NCBI GenBank assembly: GCA_002337925.1
Contig: DDHB01000014.1
Coordinates: 25,667 to 35,051 of the forward strand
DNA from: Sporomusaceae bacterium UBA1887
GTDB taxonomy: Bacteria > Bacillota > Negativicutes > Sporomusales > DSM-15969
DNA length: 9,385 nucleotides
Direction of reading: 5' to 3'
The notes beneath the pieces were generated by a model. It had not been told where the DNA came from, did no database searches, and saw only the letters and a program-made list of their open reading frames with translations. How positions within the stretch are numbered: the first letter of the stretch is position 1; the number at the start of each line of letters is the position of its first letter. Below are positions 1 through 5,299 of the stretch, one piece after another. Both the position numbers and the translations under genes were made by a program.

Positions 1-908
1 AACTCAAGTTCAGCCAGCTTAAGTGCCAAGACACCGGTACGCTGCTGTCCTTGAGATCCATATGTCCTAAGATTAATTCCATTCACAGCTAAAACAAGAT
101 CATCCCGGTGAGGACCAATCGTAGTAATCCCCCGGGCAAAATCAATAGTCCTGGCCTGTTGAAGCTTCTGTAAATACCATTCCTCTGAAAAAATATCCTT
201 TTCACTATCGGATTTTTCATTGAAATAAGGCTGGTAATAAACTATTGATAAGTTTTCCTGACTATCTGTTATTTTACGGTGCATCAAACTGGCTAGCATT
301 GCCACTTTCTTTAGAGCAGCTTTGCGTTTTATGACGAGAGCAGCGGCTCCTGCTGCCAACTGCTTATCCCACGTTTCAAGCAAATCAGCTTGAGCCCTGC
401 GTTCACGGATTTTTTTCAGTAAGTTGTTGCGCTGTTGTAAAATGCGGTTGTACTGAAGCAACTGCTGATAATAAGAGCGGCTGGTTTGCGATATCTCTAT
501 GTCAAGAAACCGACGCCTAAGCGCCGGAGCTCCTTTTACTAAAGTTAGATCTTCTGGTGAAAACAGAACAGCTGTTAAATTACCTATTAAGTCTCTTGTT
601 TTAATAGGATGGCTGTTTAAGGATATAGACTTATTTTGGTTGCGTGTAAAGCGGATTGATACAGAATTTTCGACGTCCTTCCGTACAAAACCGATTCCTA
701 CATTAGCACCGTCCTGCTGCCAGTTAATTAATTCCGCATCTACTGAAGTACGGTGTGATCGCCCTACTGCAGCAATATAGATAGCTTCAAGCAAATTAGT
801 TTTACCTTGGGCATTGTTACCGCTGAATATTGTAATGTTATTTTCAAAAGATAAATCCAAATGCTGATAATTTCGAAAGTGCCTGAGACTAATTGCGGTT
901 ACTCTCAT
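1..908 (-). CDS. recF: RecF, DNA replication and repair ATPase (3' end off window)
   Basis: RecF is an SMC/ABC-like ATPase that binds gapped DNA and, with RecO and RecR, helps load RecA at stalled forks. Translating leftwards from the ATG at 908 gives 302 codons without a stop before the window edge. The family is usually about 360-370 residues, so roughly 60 C-terminal residues, including Walker B, are missing. Visible motifs are Walker A GNNAQGKT (residues 30-37), the conserved SPEDL (117-121), GPHRDD (265-270) and the ABC-type signature YGSQGQQRT (283-291). The N-terminus MRVTAISLRHFRNY is typical of RecF, which supports this start. A weak GGTG lies 5 nt upstream. The gene starts 10 nt after the yaaA stop, so it is probably translated from the same leftward transcript. 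No frameshift is visible. In related genomes gyrB follows on this side. Confidence 0.96.
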   Translation of the reverse strand, partial: MRVTAISLRHFRNYQHLDLSFENNITIFSGNNAQGKTNLLEAIYIAAVGRSHRTSVDAELINWQQDGANVGIGFVRKDVENSVSIRFTRNQNKSISLNSHPIKTRDLIGNLTAVLFSPEDLTLVKGAPALRRRFLDIEISQTSRSYYQQLLQYNRILQQRNNLLKKIRERRAQADLLETWDKQLAAGAAALVIKRKAALKKVAMLASLMHRKITDSQENLSIVYYQPYFNEKSDSEKDIFSEEWYLQKLQQARTIDFARGITTIGPHRDDLVLAVNGINLRTYGSQGQQRTGVLALKLAELE

Positions 909-918
909 GGAAACACCA

Positions 919-1134
919 TCATTCGGCGACTATCTTCCATATCCCCACACCTTTAATTTCCACCGTATCGCCAGGGTGGATTTTTTTTCGCCGTTCCGTC
1001 GCAAGCTGTCCGTTTACTAAAATTAAACCGTCATCAAGCATAGGACGTACCTGTCCGCCAGTTTCAATTATCCCTTCCCATTTTAGTAGTTGGTCTAATT
1101 GAATGAGTTGTGTATTAATAATTATTTTTTGCAT
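919..1134 (-). CDS. yaaA: YaaA family S4-domain RNA-binding protein
   Basis: This small protein of 71 residues consists almost entirely of one S4-type RNA-binding fold. The signature stretch is IETGGQVRPMLDDGLILVNG (residues 23-42), followed by an RRKKIHPGD turn (48-56). Length and position between dnaN and recF match the YaaA (RlbA) proteins of Bacillota origins. In the family the S4 fold binds structured RNA, and a ribosome-associated role has been proposed; the exact function is not clear from sequence. A good ribosome binding site, AAGGGG, lies about 7 nt before the ATG and overlaps the dnaN stop codon (gap 13 nt). This suggests translational coupling to dnaN. Nothing is unusual in composition or length. 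Confidence 0.93.
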   Translation of the reverse strand: MQKIIINTQLIQLDQLLKWEGIIETGGQVRPMLDDGLILVNGQLATERRKKIHPGDTVEIKGVGIWKIVAE

Positions 1135-1147
1135 AATTATGCACCCC

Positions 1148-2257
1148 TTAACTTGTGCGTACAGGTGTTATTACATACGTATAGTTCTGATCATCAATTG
1201 GTTTTATGCAAGCTGGACTTAGGGGAGTATTTAACGAAAAAACCAATTTCTCACTGTTAATATTTTTTAGAATATCTGCAACATATTTTGCATTAAAGGC
1301 AATATCCAGCTCATTACCATCCATGTGGGAAGGAACTGTTTCAGTTGCCTTACCGATATCGGGATTATTCGACGTAATCGTTACTGAATCTTCTTTAAAG
1401 CTAAATTTAATGACATTGTAGTCCGAATCGCGAGCTAAAAGGGAAACACGTTCGACAGCATCCATAAATTCAGAGGATTTTACCGTTATGTTAGTAGCAA
1501 AGCTTGCCGGAATAACCTTATTATAGTCCGGAAACTGGCCTTCAATCAGCCTCGAAATGATATAAACATGTTCAAACTCAAAAGCTACTTGATTGCGATG
1601 CCAATAAATATTAACATCAACCGGTATTTCAGAGGTTAGCAGTCTGGCAAGCTCGGATAGTATTTTAGATGGAATGATCATACGGATATTCTTATCATTA
1701 TTGTCCAAATTATCTCTTTTTAATGCCAGCCTGTGAGTATTTGTCGCTACCATACGGATTCCGTCCGTGTCAGCCTCTAGTAAGCCTCCTGTAAAAATAG
1801 GGCGGGCTTCATCAGCTGCGCAGGCAAAAACAGTTTTTTTGATGAGATCTTTTAAGACATTATCTTTTACAGTAAGAACATTTTCATCAGAGAGTGGCTT
1901 TAGAACAGGGAATTCTTCAGCTGGTAAGCTTAGTAGATTGAATTGAGCGAAGTTAGAGGTGATTTTGATTGTCCGGTCTTCCTGACTTGTAGCAATTTGT
2001 ATATGATCGCCAGGCAGACGGCGTACCATTTCCTGAAAATAACGACCTGACAAAACAATTGAGCCTGGCTCTTCCACCTGTGCGTCAATCGTACATTTAA
2101 TGCCTATTTCATAATCAGTTGCCTGTAGCTGCAATTGATTACCTTCGGCACAGAGAAAGATTCCAGTTAAGATGGGGGATGGAGTTTTAGTGGCAACAGC
2201 TTTTTGAACAATTTGAACTGCATGGTGTAATTGTTCTTTTGTGCAGGTTATTTTCAT
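1148..2257 (-). CDS. dnaN: DNA polymerase III beta subunit (sliding clamp)
   Basis: This is the beta clamp, a ring-shaped dimer that tethers DNA polymerase III and other repair and replication proteins to DNA. The protein has 369 residues, the usual size, made of three similar domains (about 1-120, 128-245 and 246-369). Recognisable segments are the N-terminus MKITCTKEQL, TNTHRLALKR in domain 2 (172-181), LIEGQFPDY (237-245) and the C-terminal ITPVRTS (363-369), which belongs to the region forming the partner-binding pocket. The start is fixed by a strong AGGAGG at 2265-2270, 7 nt from the ATG. It lies 241 bp downstream of dnaA, across the origin unwinding region, and 13 nt ahead of yaaA. Transcription probably comes both from dnaA read-through and from a local promoter at 2452-2480. 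Confidence 0.98.
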   Translation of the reverse strand: MKITCTKEQLHHAVQIVQKAVATKTPSPILTGIFLCAEGNQLQLQATDYEIGIKCTIDAQVEEPGSIVLSGRYFQEMVRRLPGDHIQIATSQEDRTIKITSNFAQFNLLSLPAEEFPVLKPLSDENVLTVKDNVLKDLIKKTVFACAADEARPIFTGGLLEADTDGIRMVATNTHRLALKRDNLDNNDKNIRMIIPSKILSELARLLTSEIPVDVNIYWHRNQVAFEFEHVYIISRLIEGQFPDYNKVIPASFATNITVKSSEFMDAVERVSLLARDSDYNVIKFSFKEDSVTITSNNPDIGKATETVPSHMDGNELDIAFNAKYVADILKNINSEKLVFSLNTPLSPACIKPIDDQNYTYVITPVRTS

Positions 2258-2311
2258 TTTTTTTCCTCCTAACGGTTATATGATTACGAGAAGTTGCATA
2301 TAGTAATAAGA
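2258..2311. other. Likely DNA unwinding element
   Basis: This AT-rich stretch lies between the DnaA-trio run and the dnaN start. It includes ATATAGTAATAAG (2298-2310) and a run of T at 2258-2264. In the B. subtilis model, DnaA polymerises from double-stranded boxes along the trios into the flanking AT-rich DNA, which melts to admit helicase. The boundaries are approximate, and the left part doubles as the dnaN ribosome binding site. I did not compute helix stability. Confidence 0.45.
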
Positions 2312-2329
2312 TAGTCGTAATAGTAGTAG
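2312..2329. other. DnaA-trio array
   Basis: The plus strand reads TAG TCG TAA TAG TAG TAG, six triplets, five of which fit the trio consensus (3'-[G/A]A[T/A]-5' on the bound strand, i.e. TAG/TAA in this direction). Read on the dnaA sense strand this is CTACTACTATTA, very like the B. subtilis trio run. Two abutting DnaA boxes at 2342-2350 and 2350-2358 lie across a 12-nt GC-rich spacer. A further TAG TAA TAA at 2301-2309 continues the pattern two bases out of register. In the family, DnaA filaments bind these triplets on single-stranded DNA to stretch and open the origin. Confidence 0.7.
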
Positions 2330-2407
2330 GGCCTGTCGATATGTGTAAAAGTGGATAAATCACTTGTCGAATGCTGGACGAGCCTGTTGATAACCTGTCA
2401 ATAAGCA

Positions 2408-2416
2408 TAGTAGTAG
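2408..2416. repeat. Second short DnaA-trio-like run
   Basis: Three perfect TAG triplets in tandem directly abut the DnaA box TTATACACA at 2417-2425. The triplets run in the same direction as the main array. There is no GC-rich spacer, and the adjoining box is in the opposite orientation to the pair beside the main array. It could be a secondary assembly site, a remnant, or chance in AT-rich DNA. Confidence 0.4.
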
Positions 2417-2451
2417 TTATACACATATTAACAGGATATTTTGGGTATAAA

Positions 2452-2480
2452 GTTATACACAATTGGTTGACAAGTTTCAA
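2452..2480 (-). promoter_or_regulatory. Likely dnaN promoter overlapping a DnaA box
   Basis: On the minus strand there is a -35 TTGAAA (2480-2475) and a -10 TATAAC (2457-2452) separated by exactly 17 nt. Each hexamer matches the sigma-A consensus at 5 of 6 positions. It points at dnaN, leaving a leader of roughly 190 nt. The -10 lies almost entirely inside the DnaA box TTATACACA (2453-2461), so DnaA binding would be expected to compete with RNA polymerase. That regulatory effect is inferred. Confidence 0.55.
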
Positions 2481-2498
2481 GGGTAGTTATTAACAGCT

Positions 2499-3968
2499 TT
2501 ATGCACCGTTGTTTTCGATGCGCTTAATTAATTCCTTGATGGTATTGCTTAATTTGGCATCTTCATTTCGTTCTTTGGCAATTTTGTCATGAGCATGAAT
2601 AACGGTGGTGTGATCACGGCCTCCAAAGACTTCACCGATGCGAGGGAGTGAGGATTCTGTCATCTCGCGGCATAAATACATGGCAATTTGTCGTGGATAG
2701 GCAACATTGCGGGTTCTCTTTTTTGCGAGAAGCTCGTCCATTTTTAATTTAAAGTAGGAGCATACAACTTCTTGAACCGTTTCAAGGGTAATTTGGCGGG
2801 GCTTACCATTGGGGAAAATGTCTTTTAATGCTTCTGTTGCTAAATTCATATCAATGGGCATGTTGTTAAGAGAGGCATAAGCCATAACTCTGATTAATGC
2901 GCCTTCTAATTCACGAATGTTATTATCGATACGGCTGGCAATATAAACCATCACATCATTGGGGACATTTAATTGCTCAACCATTGCTTTTTTTCGTAGA
3001 ATTGCAATTCTTGTTTCCAGGTCAGGAGGTTTAACGTCGGTAATTAAGCCCCACTCAAAGCGGGAGCGCAGCCGGTCTTCTAATGTTTGAATTTCCTTCG
3101 GTGGACGGTCACTAGAAATAATAATTTGCTTATTTGCCTCATGGAGGGTATTGAAGGTATGGAAGAATTCTTCCTGAGTTCGTTCTTTTTTCGTTAAGAA
3201 TTGGATGTCATCCACCAGTAATACATCAATATTACGGTATTTTTGACGGAAACTTTCTGGATTTCCATCCCGGATGGCATTAATAAGGTCGTTTGTAAAT
3301 TTCTCACTGGAAATATATAAAACTTTTAAATGAGGATGAGTCTGCACAATCCGGTGACCAATGGCATGCATAAGATGGGTTTTACCAAGACCAACGCCGC
3401 CATACAAAAAGAAGGGATTATAAACTTTGGCTGGTACTTCGGCTACCGCCAAGGAAGCTGCGTGAGCAAAGCGGTTAGAGTTGCCGATAACAAAGCTTTC
3501 AAAGGTATATTTGGGGTTAAGAATTGTGGAGAACTCTTCATTATTGGTGACTGGCTTTAAGTGATTGGCCGTATTTGGGGTAATGATGGCGGAAGAGTCA
3601 TTAATAATGTCTGATTCGGTGTCATAAGGAGCAGGTTCCGCTTTAACGGGCATAGGAGCAGGCGGAATAAACTCCTGCTTAATGTCAGGAGCATTATCAA
3701 CAGCATCAGGGATATTCAAATTGACTACTACAACTACAACCTGTTTGTTCAAAATGGAGAAAAGAGCATTCTGAATAAGCGGGGCATAGGTTTTTTCAAT
3801 CCATGTTTTTACAAACTCTTTAGGAACACCAATTTCCATTGTCGTTTCCGTCAGCGACAATGGCATAATAGAAGACTTGATCCAAGTCTCCCATAAGCTA
3901 TGGTTGATTTCTTTTTGTGTTAAATGTAAAACCTGTTCCCAAACGGCTGCTAAATGAGAAGTTTTCAT
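2499..3968 (-). CDS. dnaA: Chromosomal replication initiator protein DnaA
   Basis: DnaA is the AAA+ initiator that binds DnaA boxes, oligomerises with ATP, opens oriC and recruits the helicase. The protein has 489 residues in four domains. Domain I is about 1-85, with the conserved WETWI at 26-30. A variable proline- and acid-rich linker spans about 86-145. The AAA+ domain has Walker A GGVGLGKT (190-197), Walker B LLVDDIQF (250-257), the box VII region SRFEWGL (302-308) and sensor 2 IRELEGAL (351-358). The C-terminal DNA-binding domain carries the DnaA signature GRDHTTVIHAHDKI (450-463). The ATG at 3968 is preceded by AAAGGGATG about 5-8 nt upstream and gives a standard N-terminus. DnaA boxes on both sides suggest autoregulation. 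I found no consensus promoter for it. An odd detail is a run of six valines at 77-82. Confidence 0.99.
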   Translation of the reverse strand: MKTSHLAAVWEQVLHLTQKEINHSLWETWIKSSIMPLSLTETTMEIGVPKEFVKTWIEKTYAPLIQNALFSILNKQVVVVVVNLNIPDAVDNAPDIKQEFIPPAPMPVKAEPAPYDTESDIINDSSAIITPNTANHLKPVTNNEEFSTILNPKYTFESFVIGNSNRFAHAASLAVAEVPAKVYNPFFLYGGVGLGKTHLMHAIGHRIVQTHPHLKVLYISSEKFTNDLINAIRDGNPESFRQKYRNIDVLLVDDIQFLTKKERTQEEFFHTFNTLHEANKQIIISSDRPPKEIQTLEDRLRSRFEWGLITDVKPPDLETRIAILRKKAMVEQLNVPNDVMVYIASRIDNNIRELEGALIRVMAYASLNNMPIDMNLATEALKDIFPNGKPRQITLETVQEVVCSYFKLKMDELLAKKRTRNVAYPRQIAMYLCREMTESSLPRIGEVFGGRDHTTVIHAHDKIAKERNEDAKLSNTIKELIKRIENNGA

Positions 3969-4030
3969 CCGTCATCCCTTTCCATAGAGGTCATTATTTA
4001 TAAAAAGTTGCAATAACAAGAAAACATAAG

Positions 4031-4351
4031 TTATCCACATTGTTATTAACAGGTGTGCATAACTTTGATCTTAATTGAGGTGTTTAGGCGAAAAAAAAAT
4101 ACAACAGTGAGGCGGAAGTACCGCACACTTGTATTCTCCAGACCTCTTAATTATGTAGAATTGTGGATAAGTCTGTGTATAACAATTGATTTTTGTGGAT
4201 ATCCTTTGCATTACCTGTAAATAACATTGAGGTTATTATCGTATCTGTGGATATGTCGGTACTTTTTATATTAACAAATGTACTCCAAGTTATCAACAGA
4301 TATTTTCGAAATGTGACAGATTACCAACAGGAACAGACAAAATTATCCACA
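4031..4351. other. oriC, DnaA box cluster upstream of dnaA
   Basis: Eleven sites match the DnaA box. Perfect ones are TTATCCACA 4031-4039, TGTGGATAA 4162-4170 and TTATCCACA 4343-4351. Sites with 8/9 matches are TGTGCATAA 4054-4062, TGTGTATAA 4174-4182, TGTGGATAT 4194-4202, TGTGGATAT 4246-4254 and TTATCAACA 4290-4298. Sites with 7/9 are TTATTAACA 4043-4051, TGTAAATAA 4216-4224 and TTACCAACA 4321-4329. Most between 4162 and 4254 point one way, and those from 4290 to 4351 point the other way. Together with the cluster downstream of dnaA this forms a bipartite origin as in Bacillota. Apart from the hairpin at 4091-4129 and the rpmH promoter I see no other element in this gene-free stretch. Confidence 0.9.
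4091..4129 (-). terminator. Hairpin plus T-tract facing dnaA (possible attenuator)
   Basis: Read leftwards, AGTG (4129-4126) and GCGG (4124-4121) pair with CCGC (4115-4112) and CACT (4109-4106). This makes a two-part GC-rich stem with a TACTT loop (4120-4116) and a small internal mismatch. Six bases later nine T residues follow (4099-4091). This resembles an intrinsic terminator, but the T-run is set back from the stem. It would act only on a transcript starting upstream of 4129 towards dnaA, and no such promoter is evident. Confidence 0.3.
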
Positions 4352-4370
4352 AGGGCAAGCCTCAATTTTC

Positions 4371-4399
4371 TTGACACTCTACGGCATCTCGTCTATAAT
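4371..4399 (+). promoter_or_regulatory. Consensus promoter for rpmH
   Basis: TTGACA at 4371-4376 and TATAAT at 4394-4399 are both perfect hexamers with the ideal 17-nt spacing. Transcription should start near 4406, giving a leader of about 65 nt before rpmH. A perfect DnaA box (4343-4351) ends 19 nt upstream of the -35. This is a very strong housekeeping-type promoter, as expected for a ribosomal protein gene. Confidence 0.93.
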
Positions 4400-4431
4400 T
4401 TTAGTAGTTAAAATGAAAATCTCATTAAGAT

Positions 4432-4452
4432 GGGAAAATACGCGTTTTACCC
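4432..4452 (+). other. Small hairpin in the rpmH leader
   Basis: GGGAAAA (4432-4438) can pair with TTTTACCC (4445-4452) with one bulged A, leaving the loop TACGCG. It ends 2 nt before the ribosome binding site, so it might affect L34 translation. The stem is short and weak, and I have no family match for it. Confidence 0.25.
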
Positions 4453-4470
4453 GCAAGGAGGTGTAAATAG

Positions 4471-4605
4471 ATGAAACGTACTTATCAACCGAATAACCTT
4501 TGGAAAAAAAGAACCCATGGTTTCCGTGAACGCATGAAAACTATAGGTGGCCGCCTGGTCCTTAAAAAAAGACGTGCCAGAGGCAGAAAAAAACTGTCCG
4601 CATAG
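4471..4605 (+). CDS. rpmH: Ribosomal protein bL34
   Basis: This gene encodes the 44-residue large-subunit protein L34. It begins MKRTYQPNNLWKKRTHGF and ends RRARGRKKLSA, with the family pattern of a conserved HGFRERM core (16-22) and a very basic tail. L34 binds 23S rRNA. The start is set by a strong AAGGAGGTG (4455-4463), 7 nt before the ATG. It has its own perfect promoter (4371-4399) and is followed at once by a terminator hairpin (4606-4632). It should therefore be transcribed far more than the genes behind it. The NNLWKKRTHGF variant is what I recall from Negativicutes L34 proteins, a weak taxonomic hint. The reading frame is too short for simple length cut-offs but is unmistakable. Confidence 0.98.
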   Translation: MKRTYQPNNLWKKRTHGFRERMKTIGGRLVLKKRRARGRKKLSA

Positions 4606-4632
4606 TAGGCCGCCCGGTGTGGCCTATTTTTT
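4606..4632 (+). terminator. Intrinsic terminator/attenuator after rpmH
   Basis: TAGGCCGC (4606-4613) pairs with GTGGCCTA (4619-4626) around the loop CCGGT; one pair is G-U. Six T residues (4627-4632) follow directly. The hairpin begins immediately after the rpmH stop codon. Because rnpA follows at 4684 with no clear promoter between, it probably acts as a partial terminator that lowers expression of rnpA and later genes relative to rpmH. Confidence 0.8.
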
Positions 4633-4641
4633 CCATTTGGC

Positions 4642-4656
4642 GCAAGAAGTTCTTGC
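4642..4656 (+). repeat. Short inverted repeat before rnpA
   Basis: GCAAGAA and TTCTTGC flank a single central G. As RNA it could form a 6-bp hairpin with an AGU loop. It sits between the terminator and the rnpA ribosome binding site. No T-run follows, so it is not a terminator. It may be a small leader structure, a dyad binding site or chance. Confidence 0.3.
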
Positions 4657-4683
4657 TATCTTATAGGGCAGGATGATTGTTGC

Positions 4684-5040
4684 ATGTACAAATTTTCGAA
4701 ACAAAGTGTGTTACGAAAGAATAGAAATTTTCAAACTGTCTACCGGTCTGGTAAATCGTATGCTAATCGGCTGGCAGTACTTTATGTGCTGTCGCAGCCT
4801 AAAAATACTGCTGGCCGTCGGCGTGCAGGTTTCGTTGCCGGTAAGAAGCTCGGAGGCGCAGTTGTGCGCAACCGGGTTAAGCGACTAATGAAAGAAGTTT
4901 ATCGTCATAATCAGGATCAGCTTGCTGAAGGAGTTGATCTGGTTTTTGTTGGCCGGCAGGGAATGGTAGCCGCCAATTACCAGGCGGCGCATAAAGCGTT
5001 GCTTGATTTGTTTGGCAAGGCGCGTGTACTCAGTAAGTAG
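4684..5040 (+). CDS. rnpA: Ribonuclease P protein component
   Basis: RnpA is the basic protein cofactor of RNase P, which with the catalytic RNA removes 5' leaders from precursor tRNAs. The protein has 118 residues, the usual size. The diagnostic basic stretch GKKLGGAVVRNRVKRLMKE lies at 53-71, with the RNR motif at 62-64. The N-terminal region 8-30 (SVLRKNRNFQTVYRSGKSY) is the expected conserved opening that helps bind the leader. The ATG at 4684 has AGGA 10 nt upstream, a slightly long spacing. It lies 78 nt after rpmH, across a terminator, and its stop codon abuts the yidD ribosome binding site, fitting a rpmH-rnpA-yidD-yidC-jag transcript. Confidence 0.97.
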   Translation: MYKFSKQSVLRKNRNFQTVYRSGKSYANRLAVLYVLSQPKNTAGRRRAGFVAGKKLGGAVVRNRVKRLMKEVYRHNQDQLAEGVDLVFVGRQGMVAANYQAAHKALLDLFGKARVLSK

Positions 5041-5050
5041 AGGAAGACAT

Positions 5051-5260
5051 ATGATTAAAAAGTGTATTCTACTAATGATCGTTTTTTATCGTAAGTTTAT
5101 TTCTCCTCTCAAACCACCGTCCTGCCGCTTTGTTCCTACTTGTTCCGAGTATGCATTATTGGCAGTGGAAAAGCACGGGGCCGCCAGGGGAACTGTACTG
5201 GCAATCAAGAGGATTCTCCGTTGCCATCCTTTTCATCCCGGAGGTTATGACCCTGTTTAA
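5051..5260 (+). CDS. yidD: YidD, membrane protein insertion efficiency factor
   Basis: YidD is a small membrane-associated protein that assists YidC-dependent insertion of inner membrane proteins. The protein has 69 residues, with an N-terminal hydrophobic/amphipathic helix (5-20) and then the family hallmarks. These are the SPLKPPSCRFVPTCSEYA stretch (18-35) with Cys25 and Cys31, and the C-terminal LRCHPFHPGGYDPV (56-69) with Cys58. I chose ATG 5051, which has AGGA at 5041-5044 and gives the standard MIKKCIL start. An upstream in-frame ATG at 5003 would run back into rnpA and add sequence unlike the family. The gene is 10 nt after rnpA and 39 nt before yidC, in its usual place. Confidence 0.96.
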   Translation: MIKKCILLMIVFYRKFISPLKPPSCRFVPTCSEYALLAVEKHGAARGTVLAIKRILRCHPFHPGGYDPV

Positions 5261-5285
5261 TATAGTAAGTTGTCTCTACCTTTAA

Positions 5286-5293
5286 GAGGAGTG
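5286..5293 (+). promoter_or_regulatory. Ribosome binding site fixing a TTG start for yidC
   Basis: GAGGAGTG ends 6 nt before the TTG codon at 5300, an ideal distance. The earlier in-frame TTG at 5270 has no comparable purine-rich site at the right spacing. This favours 5300 as the true yidC start. Confidence 0.75.
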
Positions 5294-5299
5294 ATATTT

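Larger units (their letters stand above)
2342..2495. other. DnaA box cluster between dnaN and dnaA
   Basis: Matches to the consensus TTATCCACA or its complement TGTGGATAA are, in plus-strand sequence: TGTGTAAAA 2342-2350 (7/9), AGTGGATAA 2350-2358 (8/9), TGTTGATAA 2385-2393 (8/9), TGTCAATAA 2396-2404 (7/9), TTATACACA 2417-2425 (8/9), TTATACACA 2453-2461 (8/9) and TTATTAACA 2487-2495 (7/9). None is perfect, unlike the cluster upstream of dnaA. The first two abut in the same orientation next to the trio array, the arrangement of the basal unwinding unit of B. subtilis. Confidence 0.75.
2258..2498. other. oriC, unwinding half (dnaA-dnaN spacer)
   Basis: This 241-bp spacer has no gene and carries the full set of elements expected of a Bacillota origin unwinding region, in the expected order. 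From the dnaA end towards dnaN these are DnaA boxes (2495 to 2342), a GC-rich spacer (2330-2341, with GGGCC), the DnaA-trio run (2329 to 2312) and an AT-rich stretch running to the dnaN ribosome binding site. The arrangement matches the one described for B. subtilis, where strand opening occurs between dnaA and dnaN. The role is inferred from this match and from the dnaA/dnaN flanks. Confidence 0.85.

Noticed and set aside
499..780. Plus-strand reading frame of 93 codons opposite recF
   Set aside because: It is fully antisense to recF, which has unmistakable motifs throughout; no ribosome binding site or family resemblance.
2301..2416. TAG repeats as a CRISPR-like or microsatellite array
   Set aside because: Units are three bases with no spacer/repeat structure; position beside DnaA boxes fits DnaA-trios.
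2187..2480. Minus-strand reading frame of 97 codons across the dnaA-dnaN spacer
   Set aside because: It overlaps the start of dnaN in another frame and translates DnaA boxes and trios; the product is low complexity with no recognisable domain.
3997..4017. Possible dnaA promoter with a minus-strand -10 TATAAA (4002-3997)
   Set aside because: No acceptable -35 at 16-18 nt; the nearest TTG-containing hexamer, TTGTTA, leaves only 11 nt. Not strong enough to list.
4193..4411. Plus-strand reading frame of 72 codons upstream of rpmH
   Set aside because: It is built from DnaA boxes and the rpmH promoter, with no ribosome binding site; the region is explained as oriC.
4673..4888. Alternative-frame reading frame overlapping the start of rnpA
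   Set aside because: The rnpA frame carries the RNase P protein motif; this frame has no family features.
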